The notes: generated from the letters alone by a model not told the origin. A stretch of DNA of 36,364 nt from Alphaproteobacteria bacterium (GCA_028277665.1 JANQFU010000023.1:1-36364), one strand, 5' to 3'. Numbered from the stretch's first letter, positions 20,747 to 30,170 are shown. Translations and numbers: made by a program.

Positions 20747-21790
20747 TTAATCGACGACAATCAACGCACTCTGATTTCCTTTGGAAACAAGAGAGGCCAA
20801 AGCCGTGTCGGCCTGACCAACTTGCGCAAAAGGTCCCAGGCGAACGCGATAGAAAAGGCGGCCGTTAATATCGGTGGGGTAGACGTCCCCTCCCAGTTCC
20901 TGAGCAAGCCGCATAGCATTATCCTTGACTGTGAAGGCGCCGGCTTGGACGAAAATCCGGCTTTTCGCCGGAACGGCAACGTGACTGACGAGCGTTTCAT
21001 CAATATCGCCGAGAACATCGGTCAACCCTCGTGCCGCGCTGCGGGCCGAAGTATCGAAAGTATCTTCCATCGCGCCAAGGGGAACGGCCTGAGTGCCTTT
21101 TTTCTCGTCTTTCTCGTCTCCATTCTGGAAAGACGCCTGTTGATATGAGCGCGGCAGGGTTTTGTCGTCTTCCCGTAATCCCGGCGGTTGAGGATCGAGA
21201 GCGGACGAGGAATTTTTGTGTCGGTTCATCGCAATTTCTACACCGCCGGTATCGATCCCGCGTTTGGCTGCGTCGGCAAGAGCCATGCTTTCTTTTTTTA
21301 GAACCTGAAGGCGGATCTTCGTCGTCCCCTGCCCCTTAAAGCCGAGCAGCTCCGCAGAACGCATGGACAGATCAATGACCCGCCCGCGCTTGTAAGGACC
21401 GCGATCATTCACTCGAACGACGAGCGAACGCCCGTTTTCAAGATTGGTGACACGAACAAGTGAAGGGAGTTGCAGTGTTCTGTGGGCGGCCGTTAATTCA
21501 TACATGTTAAAGGTCTCACCGTTCGCCGTCGGGCGTCCGTGAAATTTCGCCCCGTACCACGACGCGATTCCGGTTTCGACAAGATCAAAATCTTCACGCG
21601 GATAATAGGTTTTCCCCGCAACTTTGTACGGATTTCCGATTTTGTAGGTCCCTGTGGTTTTGGAGGGCGGTATGATTTGCTTGGCAATATGCGCGCCAAG
21701 CTCCGCCTGAGAGCAACCGGCTAAAAAAACGGCAAACGCCAGAACAAAGACAGTCGCCCATCTGCTGCTATTGTTATTCTTCTTGTGCAT
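20747..21790 (-). CDS. rlpA: Septal-ring lytic transglycosylase RlpA-like lipoprotein with SPOR domain
   Basis: At 347 residues, it starts at 21790 with a lipoprotein signal ending VFLAGC. The double-psi beta-barrel runs from ETGIASWYGAKFHGRPTANG to VRVNDRGPYKRGRVIDLS, and the SPOR domain is at the C-terminus (RIFVQAGAFTVKDNAMRLAQ onward). RlpA cuts naked glycan strands at the septum. A charged, probably disordered stretch (about 195-265) links the domains. Confidence 0.92.
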   Translation of the reverse strand: MHKKNNNSSRWATVFVLAFAVFLAGCSQAELGAHIAKQIIPPSKTTGTYKIGNPYKVAGKTYYPREDFDLVETGIASWYGAKFHGRPTANGETFNMYELTAAHRTLQLPSLVRVTNLENGRSLVVRVNDRGPYKRGRVIDLSMRSAELLGFKGQGTTKIRLQVLKKESMALADAAKRGIDTGGVEIAMNRHKNSSSALDPQPPGLREDDKTLPRSYQQASFQNGDEKDEKKGTQAVPLGAMEDTFDTSARSAARGLTDVLGDIDETLVSHVAVPAKSRIFVQAGAFTVKDNAMRLAQELGGDVYPTDINGRLFYRVRLGPFAQVGQADTALASLVSKGNQSALIVVD

Positions 21791-21830
21791 TTTTTGATTT
21801 AGCCCCGGAAAAGATGTCGTCAAAGCGCCG

Positions 21831-22826
21831 CTACAGCAAAGAATCGGCAAGAAGCCCTACAGCAGATGCAAAATATACGGATCTGTTCCATTTGAGAATA
21901 ACACGATAATTATCATAAACCAAAAAAGTTCGGCCTCCCGGTCCATCCGGCGCAACAAGCGAGGCCTCCATTCCGGAAACGACAGGGATTTTCCCGCCAC
22001 CGGGGAGACGGACGCCCGCTTGCGACCATTCCCCTAACGTTTTACGCGTATCCAGACCGTACATCGTTTTTGAAAAGCCTGCCGGGACCTGAACGCTCCG
22101 CCCCCAGCGTTCATCGGGGATCCATCCGCTTTTGGAGAGATAATTGGCAGTGGAGGCAAATATGTCCGCCTTGTCAGACCAGATATCGCGCCGGCCGTCA
22201 TGATTGTAATCCACCGCAAAATTAAAAAAGCTCGACGGCATAAACTGGTTCTGGCCCATGGCTCCGGCCCATGACCCTTTCATATTTTCCAGAGAAATAT
22301 GATTGCCCTGAAGAATCTTGAGCGCTTTTACAAGCTCCCCGGTAAAGAAATCGCGGCGGCGGCCCTCCCACGCCAGTGTGGCCAAAGATTCAACAACCGA
22401 AAACCCGCCGGTATTTGCGCCATAGCTCGATTCTATTCCCCATAAAGCCACGATGTACTGCGGAGGAACCCCGTATTCACGCCCTATTTTTTCAAGAATC
22501 GGGCGATGTTCAGCCAGGAGCGCCCTGCCCTTTTGGATCCTTTTTCCCGTCACAACGAGATCCAGATACGCGGAAAAAGTTTTTTTTCCTTCCGGTTGTT
22601 TGCGGTCCAGTTCAATGACCCGCATATTGGGAGAAATTCCGGACAGAGCCTCGTTCAAAATCTGTTCCTGAATGCCGGCTGTTTGTGCCCTGACCTTAAA
22701 GTCGTCTATCCACGCCTCGAAAGACATCTTTGATTCTGCCGCAGACGCAGCAGAAGCGTTCAATAAAAAGATAAAAAATAAAATTGCGCATAATGAGCGT
22801 CTACGTATTGCGAAGCGGCCCGGCAT
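21831..22826 (-). CDS. Lytic murein transglycosylase (MltB family)
   Basis: At 331 residues it has an N-terminal signal peptide (SLCAILFFIFLLNASAASAA). GREYGVPPQYIVALWGIESS supplies the catalytic glutamate, GAMGQNQFMPSSF the substrate-binding motif, and DYNHDGRRDIW the calcium-type loop of this family. It makes 1,6-anhydro ends in peptidoglycan. It heads the minus-strand wall/replication operon; the promoter should lie in 22827-22985. Confidence 0.92.
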   Translation of the reverse strand: MPGRFAIRRRSLCAILFFIFLLNASAASAAESKMSFEAWIDDFKVRAQTAGIQEQILNEALSGISPNMRVIELDRKQPEGKKTFSAYLDLVVTGKRIQKGRALLAEHRPILEKIGREYGVPPQYIVALWGIESSYGANTGGFSVVESLATLAWEGRRRDFFTGELVKALKILQGNHISLENMKGSWAGAMGQNQFMPSSFFNFAVDYNHDGRRDIWSDKADIFASTANYLSKSGWIPDERWGRSVQVPAGFSKTMYGLDTRKTLGEWSQAGVRLPGGGKIPVVSGMEASLVAPDGPGGRTFLVYDNYRVILKWNRSVYFASAVGLLADSLL

Positions 22827-22985
22827 GATAATTGTTGTCTCCGTCAGGTCTTTATTATTATATGTGAACAGGAATCGGGTACACGCTCAGGATATCCTGA
22901 ACGCGGCCCGGGCGCTACGGGAAGATTCTTGTTTTTCTTCGATCGATCGTATATGGTCCCGGCTTCCGGATACCGGAGACCATAT

Positions 22986-23075
22986 GGAGGAGTGGCAGAG
23001 CGGTTGAATGCACCGGTCTTGAAAACCGGCAGGGGTTCACGCCCCTCGTGGGTTCGAATCCCACCTCCTCCGCCA
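22986..23075 (+). tRNA. tRNA-Ser (anticodon UGA)
   Basis: The acceptor arms GGAGGAG and CTCCTCC pair perfectly. The anticodon loop CTTGAAA (23018-23024) gives anticodon TGA, a variable arm (CAGGGGTTCACGCCCCTCG) marks a class II tRNA, the T loop is TTCGAAT, and CCA is encoded at the 3' end. Confidence 0.97.
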
Positions 23076-23085
23076 TTACGGAGAA

Positions 23086-23736
23086 TTAAACAGCCACACG
23101 GTAACGTCCGGCCTCTTCGGATAGAATCCGGGTTTTGATCTCGTCGCCCCAGCCGTAGTTGGCTACTTGCCCGTCGGACCGGATAACGCGGTGACAGGGT
23201 AAAAACAGCGACAGGGGATTGCTGCCGACGGCCTGACCTATAGCCCGGGCACATCCATGATACCCGACGCTCTCACCTAGCGCCTGATAAGAGGTTACCG
23301 CCCCTCTTGGAATAAACGACATCGCCTGCCAGACAGCAAGCCGGAAAGGCGTTCCATATAATATTGCAGGATAAGGACGGCCGCTAATCCATGATGAGAG
23401 AGTGTCATCCAGTTTCCGGGCGCAAGCCGCATCATCCCGGTAAAACAGAACGTCCGGAGCCCCTGCAAGCGGCCGCAAGGCTTTGCTCATGCGCGTCTGC
23501 ATTTGTGCATCGCCTCCCGGAAAGCCGCTGTATAGCAGGCTGTTCCCGGAGAACGCGCCCCACAAAGGGCCGTAAATCGTTTCGTGTGCACCGTAGCACA
23601 CCGGTCCCGAGCACTTTTCCTGAAAACCGGACGCAGAGCTTACGGCTTCAATGCCGTCCAGAGGCAATTTCCGGGAATGAACCGACGGCGGAGTAATGTA
23701 TCTGAGTCCAAGGTCACGATAATTTGAAGCCATCAT
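23086..23736 (-). CDS. Methylated-DNA--protein-cysteine methyltransferase
   Basis: The 216-residue protein ends in the alkyltransferase domain: GTPFRLAVWQAMSFIPRGAVTSYQ, GCARAIGQAVGSNPLSLFLP, then PCHRVI with the acceptor cysteine at about 181. It transfers alkyl groups from O6-alkylguanine to itself. An N-terminal ribonuclease-like domain (about 50-125) precedes it, as in Ada/Ogt proteins. Residues 1-45 look like an extra segment of unclear origin. A GGGGGG ribosome-binding run precedes the start. It converges on the tRNA. Confidence 0.92.
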   Translation of the reverse strand: MMASNYRDLGLRYITPPSVHSRKLPLDGIEAVSSASGFQEKCSGPVCYGAHETIYGPLWGAFSGNSLLYSGFPGGDAQMQTRMSKALRPLAGAPDVLFYRDDAACARKLDDTLSSWISGRPYPAILYGTPFRLAVWQAMSFIPRGAVTSYQALGESVGYHGCARAIGQAVGSNPLSLFLPCHRVIRSDGQVANYGWGDEIKTRILSEEAGRYRVAV

Positions 23737-23905
23737 CCCCCCTTATGTTCAAGGAATCGCGCAAGAGATAGAATTTTACACAAAATTTGATTAAATTTTT
23801 ATTAATTAAAATTTTGTGGGGATTCCGGGAAATGGGATAATAGACGCGCGAAACGCCTCCTCATCAAAGAGGCTTGATGGCGGCAACGCAGAGCGCAGGA
23901 AATTT

Positions 23906-24088
23906 TTAGGGTTGCGGTTGCGGCCGCGAAGCGCCGTCTTTTCCATGAGCGACCCCGGTACCTTGCCGACCGGTCGGCTCCTCCGGCGCGTGCGTGTCAT
24001 CTTCTTCAGGCTCAAGACCAAACATCTGCCTGAGGGCCCCTGCCGCTTCCGGATCCGCCATAGCCGCCATATCTCCTTTTGTCAGCAT
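23906..24088 (-). CDS. Small hypothetical protein (60 aa)
   Basis: An excellent GGAGG lies 5 bases before the ATG. The product has a short helix (DPEAAGALRQMFGLEPEED) and a Pro/Gly/Gln-rich disordered end. I recognise no family. The ribosome-binding site is the chief support. The rest of the 23737-24282 gap shows no other gene. Confidence 0.5.
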   Translation of the reverse strand: MLTKGDMAAMADPEAAGALRQMFGLEPEEDDTHAPEEPTGRQGTGVAHGKDGASRPQPQP

Positions 24089-24282
24089 CTCAACCTCCAG
24101 ATCCCTCTCCTCGCCTGCCTGTAAACGGCTGCGGAGTTGGGGTTTTTGTTTTTAATAATTTTAATACGGGAATGTTTACCAGAAACCGGCATATATGTCC
24201 ACACAACACACAAAACGCGCTTGATCGACAGATTTTTTCTGATTAGGTTGCCATATAGAATCAGCAAATATAGAGATATCTC

Positions 24283-25194
24283 ATGCAGGACTTCCCTGAA
24301 GCGGCAGCCGGCCCTCAAGCGGATCAACTTCCTTCCCTCTCACGCGCCGATCTGGAAGGCAGAATAGGGGCGAGTGAACTCGAAAGATGGTGGGGGCTTC
24401 GGCGCAGGGAAGACGGCACGCTTGTCGCGCTTGAAAACGACGGCAACCTGACCGCCCAGCTTGCGGGAATGAAAAGATGGCTGCGCGCCGTCTACACGCG
24501 CCTTGAGAAATCCGGCGGCAAAAATCCCCTGACTGGCGAGACATTGGCCGTTAAAAGAGAACAGCTTGACGACATCGCTCTGGGCTATGTCGTCAGACAG
24601 CTTGTCTTCGATGCCCCGCCGGAAATGGCCGATATGGCGAAAGACCTGAAAAGTGAGAACGCTCTGTATAATGTTCAGGGAAAAGAGTCTCTCAACAAAG
24701 ACCAGATCAGGCTTCGGATTATTGCCGCCCGCCTGCCGGAAAGTGAGGCGGTTCTCAAAAATAATCTTCTGGCTGTAGAAAAGGCTCTCGGGCATAGTGG
24801 CAGATTCCCCGAGGATAACGAGGTCAAATTCCTGATAGATCTTGCCGCCGCGGCCTTCTATCTCGAGACCGGCATTAGTGCCGCGAGACAGGCGGCGGCT
24901 CTGGAAGATAATGAACAAGATAGAAAAATCTATCTGACCCTCGCGGCGAACGCCATTAACAATAATATGGCGAATTGCCTCAGATTTGTCGGAGAAATCG
25001 CCACAAACCTCCTCGGAGATCTGAAGGACCTGAGCGTCAATGGCAGGCCTGTCAGCGTAGATGTTCTGGATCAGGACAGATACGCGGCATCCAAAGACAT
25101 TGCTAAAAGGTCGCCCTCTTCTTATGAGCCGCCGAAAGCTGAAGCCGGCCCCCAACCGGGAGATCGCGCCCGATTGGCACCTTGCGTACGCTAG
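24283..25194 (+). CDS. Unknown helical protein upstream of greA (303 aa)
   Basis: The sequence is soluble and largely alpha-helical, with no signal peptide or membrane segment. Notable pieces are AQLAGMKRWLRAVYTRLEKS (about 62-81), a Glu/Lys-rich centre, and LTLAANAINNNMANCLRFVG (about 225-245). Residues 270-303 are Pro-rich and probably disordered. I recognise no domain. Coding quality is good (even codon use, no rare-codon patches). No clear ribosome-binding site is seen at the ATG at 24283. It ends about 145 bases before greA with a terminator between, so it is probably its own unit. Confidence 0.7.
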   Translation: MQDFPEAAAGPQADQLPSLSRADLEGRIGASELERWWGLRRREDGTLVALENDGNLTAQLAGMKRWLRAVYTRLEKSGGKNPLTGETLAVKREQLDDIALGYVVRQLVFDAPPEMADMAKDLKSENALYNVQGKESLNKDQIRLRIIAARLPESEAVLKNNLLAVEKALGHSGRFPEDNEVKFLIDLAAAAFYLETGISAARQAAALEDNEQDRKIYLTLAANAINNNMANCLRFVGEIATNLLGDLKDLSVNGRPVSVDVLDQDRYAASKDIAKRSPSSYEPPKAEAGPQPGDRARLAPCVR

Positions 25195-25263
25195 AATCGA
25201 TCAAGACTTGACGTCTGCGCACGGACGCATAAGATAGGTTCCTGTGGATCTGCATATTCGGAC

Positions 25264-25292
25264 CCCGCCACAGTTTGCGGCGGGATCTTTTT
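25264..25292 (+). terminator. Terminator between the 303-aa gene and greA
   Basis: CCCGCC (25264-25269) pairs with GGCGGG (25279-25284) and ATCTTTTTT follows. It may end the upstream transcript or attenuate greA if the greA promoter lies before it. Confidence 0.75.
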
Positions 25293-25338
25293 TGGCGTTT
25301 TTGAACACAAAATCCGAACACGAAACGAGGACGAACCA

Positions 25339-25815
25339 ATGGACAAGGTCCCCATGACAAAAGCCGGTTACGACGCATTAACAGCAGAGCTCAAAAACCT
25401 GAAATCCGTTGAACGCCCGGCCGTGATTGAGGCGATTGCGGAAGCACGGGCTCATGGCGATTTGTCAGAGAACGCCGAATATCACGCCGCCCGGGAACGT
25501 CAGAGTTTTATCGAAGGCCGCATTCAGGAGCTTGAAGGCGTGATCGGCGCCGCACAGATTATCGATGTTTCCTCCCTGACCGGCAATGACGTCAAATTCG
25601 GCGCGACGGTTGTCGTTGTCGACGAAGAGACGGACGAAGAAGCCACGTATCAGATTGTCGGCCAGTACGAATCGAACGCGGATGAAGGACGCCTGTCCAT
25701 CACCTCTCCGATTGCCAAAGCCCTGATCGGGAAGTCACAAGGGGATTCCGTCGAGGTCCGCACACCCAAGGGCGTCGTGATGTACGAGATCCTCGACGTC
25801 CGCTACGCAGCATAA
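25339..25815 (+). CDS. greA: Transcription elongation factor GreA
   Basis: This protein rescues arrested RNA polymerase by stimulating transcript cleavage. At 158 residues it has exactly the usual length. The N-terminal coiled coil carries the acidic tip ([15 protein letters not shown], about 41-55), and the C-terminal FKBP-like domain holds [24 protein letters not shown] ribosome-binding site precedes the ATG. Confidence 0.97.
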   Translation: MDKVPMTKAGYDALTAELKNLKSVERPAVIEAIAEARAHGDLSENAEYHAARERQSFIEGRIQELEGVIGAAQIIDVSSLTGNDVKFGATVVVVDEETDEEATYQIVGQYESNADEGRLSITSPIAKALIGKSQGDSVEVRTPKGVVMYEILDVRYAA

Positions 25816-25845
25816 GAGGCGCGGCTGCGCGGACGAACAGGAAGC

Positions 25846-26322
25846 CTATTCGACCGCGATCGGGACGCCGGCTTCGTATTTCGCTTCCTTGACCACCATC
25901 GAGGATTTGATTGATGTGACGTTCTCCGCGGAATTGAGATGCGTGGTCAGGAAGGTCTGGTACTGTTCCCAGTCCTTTGCCGCAATTTTCAGCATGTAGT
26001 CCATGTCCCCGGCGATCAGATAGGCTTCGCGCACTTCCGGCCATTCGGCCAGCCGCGCGTTGAATTTCTTGAGGTCGGCGTCCGCCTGTGAGACCAGCTT
26101 AACGAGGACGAATCCTGTGATCCCGTAGCCAAGCGTCGCCTCATCCAGCCGCGCGTGATATCCTTTTATGATCCCGTTTTCCTCAAGCGCACGCAGACGC
26201 CGCAGACATGGCGGCGCCGAGATTCCGGCATGCCGCGCCAGATCAACATTCGTCGTCCGCCCGTTTTTCTGGAGGTCATGGAGAATTTTCCGGTCAATCC
26301 GGTCCAGTTTCATACGTGACAT
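25846..26322 (-). CDS. Lrp/AsnC-family transcription regulator
   Basis: At 158 residues it has an N-terminal winged helix (LDRIDRKILHDLQKNGRTTN followed by DLARHAGISAPPCLRRLRAL) and a C-terminal RAM ligand-binding domain (about 70-150, with VREAYLIAGDMDYMLKIAA). Such regulators sense amino acids. It is divergent from the ELM1 gene, with about 140 bases of shared promoter space, and convergent with greA. Confidence 0.92.
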   Translation of the reverse strand: MSRMKLDRIDRKILHDLQKNGRTTNVDLARHAGISAPPCLRRLRALEENGIIKGYHARLDEATLGYGITGFVLVKLVSQADADLKKFNARLAEWPEVREAYLIAGDMDYMLKIAAKDWEQYQTFLTTHLNSAENVTSIKSSMVVKEAKYEAGVPIAVE

Positions 26323-26460
26323 GCGTATCTGCCCCTTATACTCATATCGTGTTCACATTTCATAAGCGGCCTGATATAGAGGGTATCGGACCTGATTGCA
26401 AGCATATAATTCCATATCAGAGTTTTTTTATTACATTTTCCGGAACCAATCGAGCATAAA

Positions 26461-27462
26461 ATGTCATACACATCCCCGGCCATGCAAAATTCCGCCGTTT
26501 TATGGATCGTCACAGAAGGGATGGCCGGAACGGAAAATCAGTGTCTGGGCGTTGCCGAAGCCCTCCGGATTTCTCCGCAGGTCCTGCGCGTGGGGCTGAA
26601 TGCGCCATGGTCGTGGCTTAGCCCTTATCTGGGCTTTGAGGCGCGGCACAGCTTTTCTCCGCCCCTTCCCGCCATGCCGCCTTTCCCGGATATCGTGCTG
26701 GCCTCCGGGCGGAAAAGCGTTGCGGCCGGCCGCTTCATCAAGGCACAGGCCGCACGGCAAGCCGGGGTCAAAACGAGCCTTGTTCAGATACAGGATCCCC
26801 GCGTCTTCCCGTGGCAGCGCAAGGTGTTCGATCTGATTGCCGTGCCCGCGCACGATCCGGTCCGAGGTGAAAACGTTCTGGTCACAACGGCCGCGCCAAA
26901 CCGGATCACGCCGGAACGACTCGCGGATGCCTGCCGTGCCTTTCCGGATTTCGAAGGCGTGAAACGTCCCCGGGTCGGGGTTTTAATCGGCGGAACAAGC
27001 AAAGCCTACCGGATGAGCGAGGAAGTCACAAAGACGCTTGCCGGGCAGCTTGCCTCACTTGACGCCGGGCTGATGGTGACGGCCTCCCGCCGGACGGGGG
27101 ACAATAACCGGCGCATTCTGGGAGACGCTCTCGCTGCGCATCCGGATTGCTACGTTTGGGACGGACACGGCGAAAACCCCTATTTTGCGATCCTCGGATG
27201 GGCGGACATCCTTCTTGTGACGGCGGACAGCGTTTCCATGCTTTCGGAGGCCGCCAGCACCGGAAAACCTGTCTATATGATCCCGATGGACGGCGGTGCG
27301 CGCCGGATTGACGCTCTCCACGAAAACCTGATCGCGCATGGCGCCGTCCGCCGCTTTGACGGGACGCTCGAAACATGGGCCTATGAGCCGCTGTGCGATG
27401 CCGTGAAGATCGCAGATGCGATCAAGGCCCTGCGCCCCGATCTTTTTGGTGCAGGCAATTGA
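26461..27462 (+). CDS. ELM1-family (mitochondrial fission ELM1-like) glycosyltransferase-fold protein
   Basis: The 333-residue protein has WIVTEGMAGTENQCLGVAEA at the start, PDIVLASGRKSVAAGRFIKA, VQIQDPRVFPWQRKVFDLI, an IGGTSKAYRM loop, and a C-terminal ADSVSMLSEAASTGKPVYMIP. This order matches the bacterial ELM1 family, whose GT-B-like fold suggests sugar-nucleotide use; the function in bacteria is not established. The start could also be 26482 (MQNSAVLW). Confidence 0.85.
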   Translation: MSYTSPAMQNSAVLWIVTEGMAGTENQCLGVAEALRISPQVLRVGLNAPWSWLSPYLGFEARHSFSPPLPAMPPFPDIVLASGRKSVAAGRFIKAQAARQAGVKTSLVQIQDPRVFPWQRKVFDLIAVPAHDPVRGENVLVTTAAPNRITPERLADACRAFPDFEGVKRPRVGVLIGGTSKAYRMSEEVTKTLAGQLASLDAGLMVTASRRTGDNNRRILGDALAAHPDCYVWDGHGENPYFAILGWADILLVTADSVSMLSEAASTGKPVYMIPMDGGARRIDALHENLIAHGAVRRFDGTLETWAYEPLCDAVKIADAIKALRPDLFGAGN

Positions 27463-27541
27463 TTCCGGAAGCAGGGCGGTCTATGTCTGTATGTGAGTTT
27501 GAAACCAAAGAATGTAAACAAAGCGACGAAACGACCGATTG

Positions 27542-28501
27542 ATGAAAGCGAACGATACTCATTCCCGTGTTCTGGTTATCGGCTCGGGACCGGCCGGATA
27601 CACTGCTGCGATTTATGCCGCCCGGGCAAATCTCTCTCCGCGCCTGATCTGCGGGACGGAGCCCGGCGGCCAGTTAATGATGACCACGGATATTGAAAAT
27701 TATCCCGGCTTTGCCGATCCCGTTCAGGGGCCGTGGCTGATGGATCAAATGCGCGCACAAGCCGAAAATGTCGGCGCAGAGATCATCACAGACCTTGTGA
27801 CAAACGTGGACACGCACACACGGCCGTTTGTTCTGACAACCGACTCCGGCACGACGTACACCGCGGATACCATCGTGATTGCAACCGGTGCGCAGGCCAG
27901 ATGGCTCGGCCTTGAGAGCGAGACGACGTTCCGTGGGATGGGAGTCTCCGCCTGCGCGACGTGTGACGGCTTTTTCTTTCGCGGGCAAGAGGTTGCCGTT
28001 GTCGGCGGCGGAAACTCGGCCGTCGAGGAAGCCCTCTTCCTGACCAATTTCTGCAGCAAAGTGACGCTGATCCACCGCCGCGATGAGTTGCGCGCCGAAA
28101 AAATCATGCAAGAACGCCTGTTCCGGAACGAGAAAATTGAGCTTATCTGGAACGCCGTTGTTGAAGAGATCAAGGGCGGATTGCCCGGGCAGAGCGAAAA
28201 GCCGGGGGTTAACGCTCTTGTCCTGCGCGATACAAAGACAAGCACGCAAAAAGAATTACAGGTCGCCGGGGTCTTTATTGCGATCGGGCATACGCCAGCG
28301 ACCGGCCTTTTCAAGGGCAAGCTCGACATGGACGATGAGGGATACATCCTCACGGCTCCCGATTCGACGAAGACTTCCGTTCCGGGCATTTTCGCGGCCG
28401 GAGACGTGAAGGACAAACATTACAGGCAGGCCATTACAGCGGCCGGTATGGGATGTATGGCCGCATTGGAAGCGGACCGTTTTCTGGCGGAATGTGAATG
28501 A
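27542..28501 (+). CDS. trxB: Thioredoxin-disulfide reductase
   Basis: It reduces thioredoxin with NADPH through FAD and a redox disulfide. The 319-residue protein has the FAD motif GSGPAGYTAAIYAARA (about 14-29), the active site CATCDGFFF (about 138-146), the NADPH motif VGGGNSAVEEALFL, and a C-terminal FAAGDVKDKHYRQAITAAG. The length is typical. I begin at 27542 (ATG) and not at the TTG one codon earlier. Confidence 0.96.
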   Translation: MKANDTHSRVLVIGSGPAGYTAAIYAARANLSPRLICGTEPGGQLMMTTDIENYPGFADPVQGPWLMDQMRAQAENVGAEIITDLVTNVDTHTRPFVLTTDSGTTYTADTIVIATGAQARWLGLESETTFRGMGVSACATCDGFFFRGQEVAVVGGGNSAVEEALFLTNFCSKVTLIHRRDELRAEKIMQERLFRNEKIELIWNAVVEEIKGGLPGQSEKPGVNALVLRDTKTSTQKELQVAGVFIAIGHTPATGLFKGKLDMDDEGYILTAPDSTKTSVPGIFAAGDVKDKHYRQAITAAGMGCMAALEADRFLAECE

Positions 28502-28543
28502 ACACGATGTTATTTTCGCGCAGAGCCGGGGGCTTTGGGAAAA

Positions 28544-28819
28544 GATCCCGGATACCAAATCTCGCCAAATGAAAATCTTTGATTTTCAAGGCTCGATACA
28601 GGTTCCGGGATTGCGGATTAGTTTTGTCGTGAACGCAAGCCGGCATGACAGTAAGATAACCTCAGCTATGGATAAGAGGACTTTAAAATCTTATAAACCA
28701 ACCGTCATCCCGGCTTTCGCCCACTACTGTCCGGGAAAAAGTTAACGCGCAATCCCGGAAGTTAGGCGAGCCATGAAAACCGATAGGTTTTCATCTGGCG
28801 AGACTTGGTATCCGGGATC
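28544..28819. repeat. Inverted pair of intergenic repeats
   Basis: 28544-28616 (GATCCCGGATACCAAATC...GGGATT) and 28751-28819 (its inverted copy, AATCCCGGAAG...ATCCGGGATC) share most of their bases and each contains a small hairpin (GAAAATC-TTT-GATTTTC; GAAAACC-GATA-GGTTTTC). The 28502-29019 gap has no gene and is filled with such palindromes. Confidence 0.7.
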
Positions 28820-28957
28820 TCTATCAGGAGACCCCGGATCTACACAAAACCTCCGCTTATGCGGAGCTTTTGCTTGTCCGGGGTTGCGGATTTTTGGACC
28901 ATTAACCTTTTTCCGGACAGTTGTGGGCTTTCGCCGGGATGACGGTTGGTTTTATAA
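28691..28957. repeat. Long imperfect palindrome overlapping the repeats
   Basis: TTATAAACCAACCGTCATCC at 28691-28710 meets its complement, GATGACGGTTGGTTTTATAA, at 28939-28957. The similarity extends about 60 bases inward on each side (CCCGGC, CCCAC...CTGTCCGG, AAAAAGGTTAA). This is the form of a bacterial palindromic repeat or MITE. Confidence 0.72.
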
Positions 28958-29019
28958 TTTATTCTTATCCATAGTTCAGGTTAAGATAGTGTCTACAAAC
29001 AAGATGCAGGTGAACAGAA

Positions 29020-29913
29020 ATGATGGATTGGGACAAGCTCCGGATTTTTCATGCGGTGGCCGAGGCCGGCAGTTTCACGCATGCCGGCGACGTCCTGAAC
29101 CTGAGCCAGTCCGCCGTGTCCCGGCAAATCTCCGCTCTTGAGGAAAGCCTCAACGTCACCCTGTTCCATCGTCACGCCAGAGGGCTTCTCCTGACCGAGC
29201 AGGGGGAGATCCTCCATAAAACGGCGCAAGAAATTTTCGCCCAGCTTTCCATGATCGAAGGGCAGATCAGCGATTCACGGCAATTGCCGGAAGGGCCGTT
29301 GCGCATTACCGTTGCCGAGTTTATCGGCTCGAGTTGGCTTGCGCCGCGCCTGCATGCGCTGCGGGACACCCATCCGGAGCTGCAGCTTACCGTTCTTCTT
29401 GACGACCGGATTTTTAACCTCGGTATGCGGGAGGCCGACGCCGCGATCCGCCTGCATCGCCCGGAACAGCCGGACCTGATCCAAAAACAGCTCGCGACAA
29501 TCCGTTTTCATATTTATGGATCCAAAGATTATCTCGCCCGCTGCGGCGTGCCGAAGACGGCCAAGGACCTCCAGAAACACACACTGATCGGGTATCCGGA
29601 AAACGCCCCGGCCCCCTTCATCGACCCGAACTGGCTTTTCCGGACCGCCGGGATTGAGCTTGAACGCACCAATAACGTGATTATGATGAATTCAATGCTC
29701 GCGATTTCCAAGGCCGTGGAAAGCGGTGCGGGACTCGCCTGTATCCCCGATTTCCTCGTCCGGGAGCGGCGCGGCTTCCAAGCGGTTCTCGAGGACCTGA
29801 CCCGTCCGCCGGTAGACATGTTCTTCGTCTACCCCGAAGAACGCAGGCATTCCGGACGGATCTCAACCTTCCGGGATTTTCTGATAGAGGCCGTCTCGGA
29901 GATGGATTTCTGA
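29020..29913 (+). CDS. LysR-family transcription regulator
   Basis: The 297-residue protein has the LysR winged helix at the N-terminus (MDWDKLRIFHAVAEAGSFTH, then LNLSQSAVSRQISALEESL) and a periplasmic-binding-like effector domain from about 90 to 295. An AGGTGA ribosome-binding site is 9 bases upstream. The target genes are not evident: upstream lie the palindromic repeats rather than a divergent gene. Confidence 0.92.
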   Translation: MMDWDKLRIFHAVAEAGSFTHAGDVLNLSQSAVSRQISALEESLNVTLFHRHARGLLLTEQGEILHKTAQEIFAQLSMIEGQISDSRQLPEGPLRITVAEFIGSSWLAPRLHALRDTHPELQLTVLLDDRIFNLGMREADAAIRLHRPEQPDLIQKQLATIRFHIYGSKDYLARCGVPKTAKDLQKHTLIGYPENAPAPFIDPNWLFRTAGIELERTNNVIMMNSMLAISKAVESGAGLACIPDFLVRERRGFQAVLEDLTRPPVDMFFVYPEERRHSGRISTFRDFLIEAVSEMDF

Positions 29914-30062
29914 TTTCCAGTTTTTCTACTTATGACTTTGTTGTAACATTGTTATAATCTATTTTTCCATTTATATACAATTGGATATATATACTTATGC
30001 GTAATACGCATACCTGATATACATTATTTTCATTGGGTTATTACGACTCATGCGCGTATAAG

Positions 30063-30100
30063 GGCGTCACTGGCTTCACGCCGGTGGGGTCTTTTTTATT
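30063..30100 (+). terminator. Hairpin with T run (possible sRNA end)
   Basis: CACTGGC and GCCGGTG pair over TTCAC (30067-30086 region), and GGGGTCTTTTTT follows. It lies 150 bases after the LysR stop, too far to be its simple terminator, so a separate short transcript is possible. Confidence 0.5.
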
Positions 30101-30146
30101 GAAGGTCCTACGTCTCCCAGACGTGAAACCTCCCTGTTCAACTTCG

Positions 30147-30170
30147 CCGGGCCTTAGCCCGGTTTTTTTT
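30147..30170 (+). terminator. Rho-independent terminator
   Basis: CCGGGC-CTTA-GCCCGG is followed by TTTTTTTT. It is the second terminator-type structure within 110 bases. The gap 29914-30500 has no convincing gene; it holds these two structures and a MITE-like palindrome at 30335-30489. Confidence 0.85.

Noticed and set aside
22986..23075. tRNA-Ser as an attachment site of an element
   Set aside because: No integrase or repeat of its 3' end is visible nearby; the flanking genes are ordinary host genes.
24340..25155. 271-residue minus-strand frame opposite the unknown 303-residue gene
   Set aside because: It lies wholly antisense, and its composition is that of a shadow frame; the plus-strand frame has the more natural protein composition, although neither has a clear ribosome-binding site.
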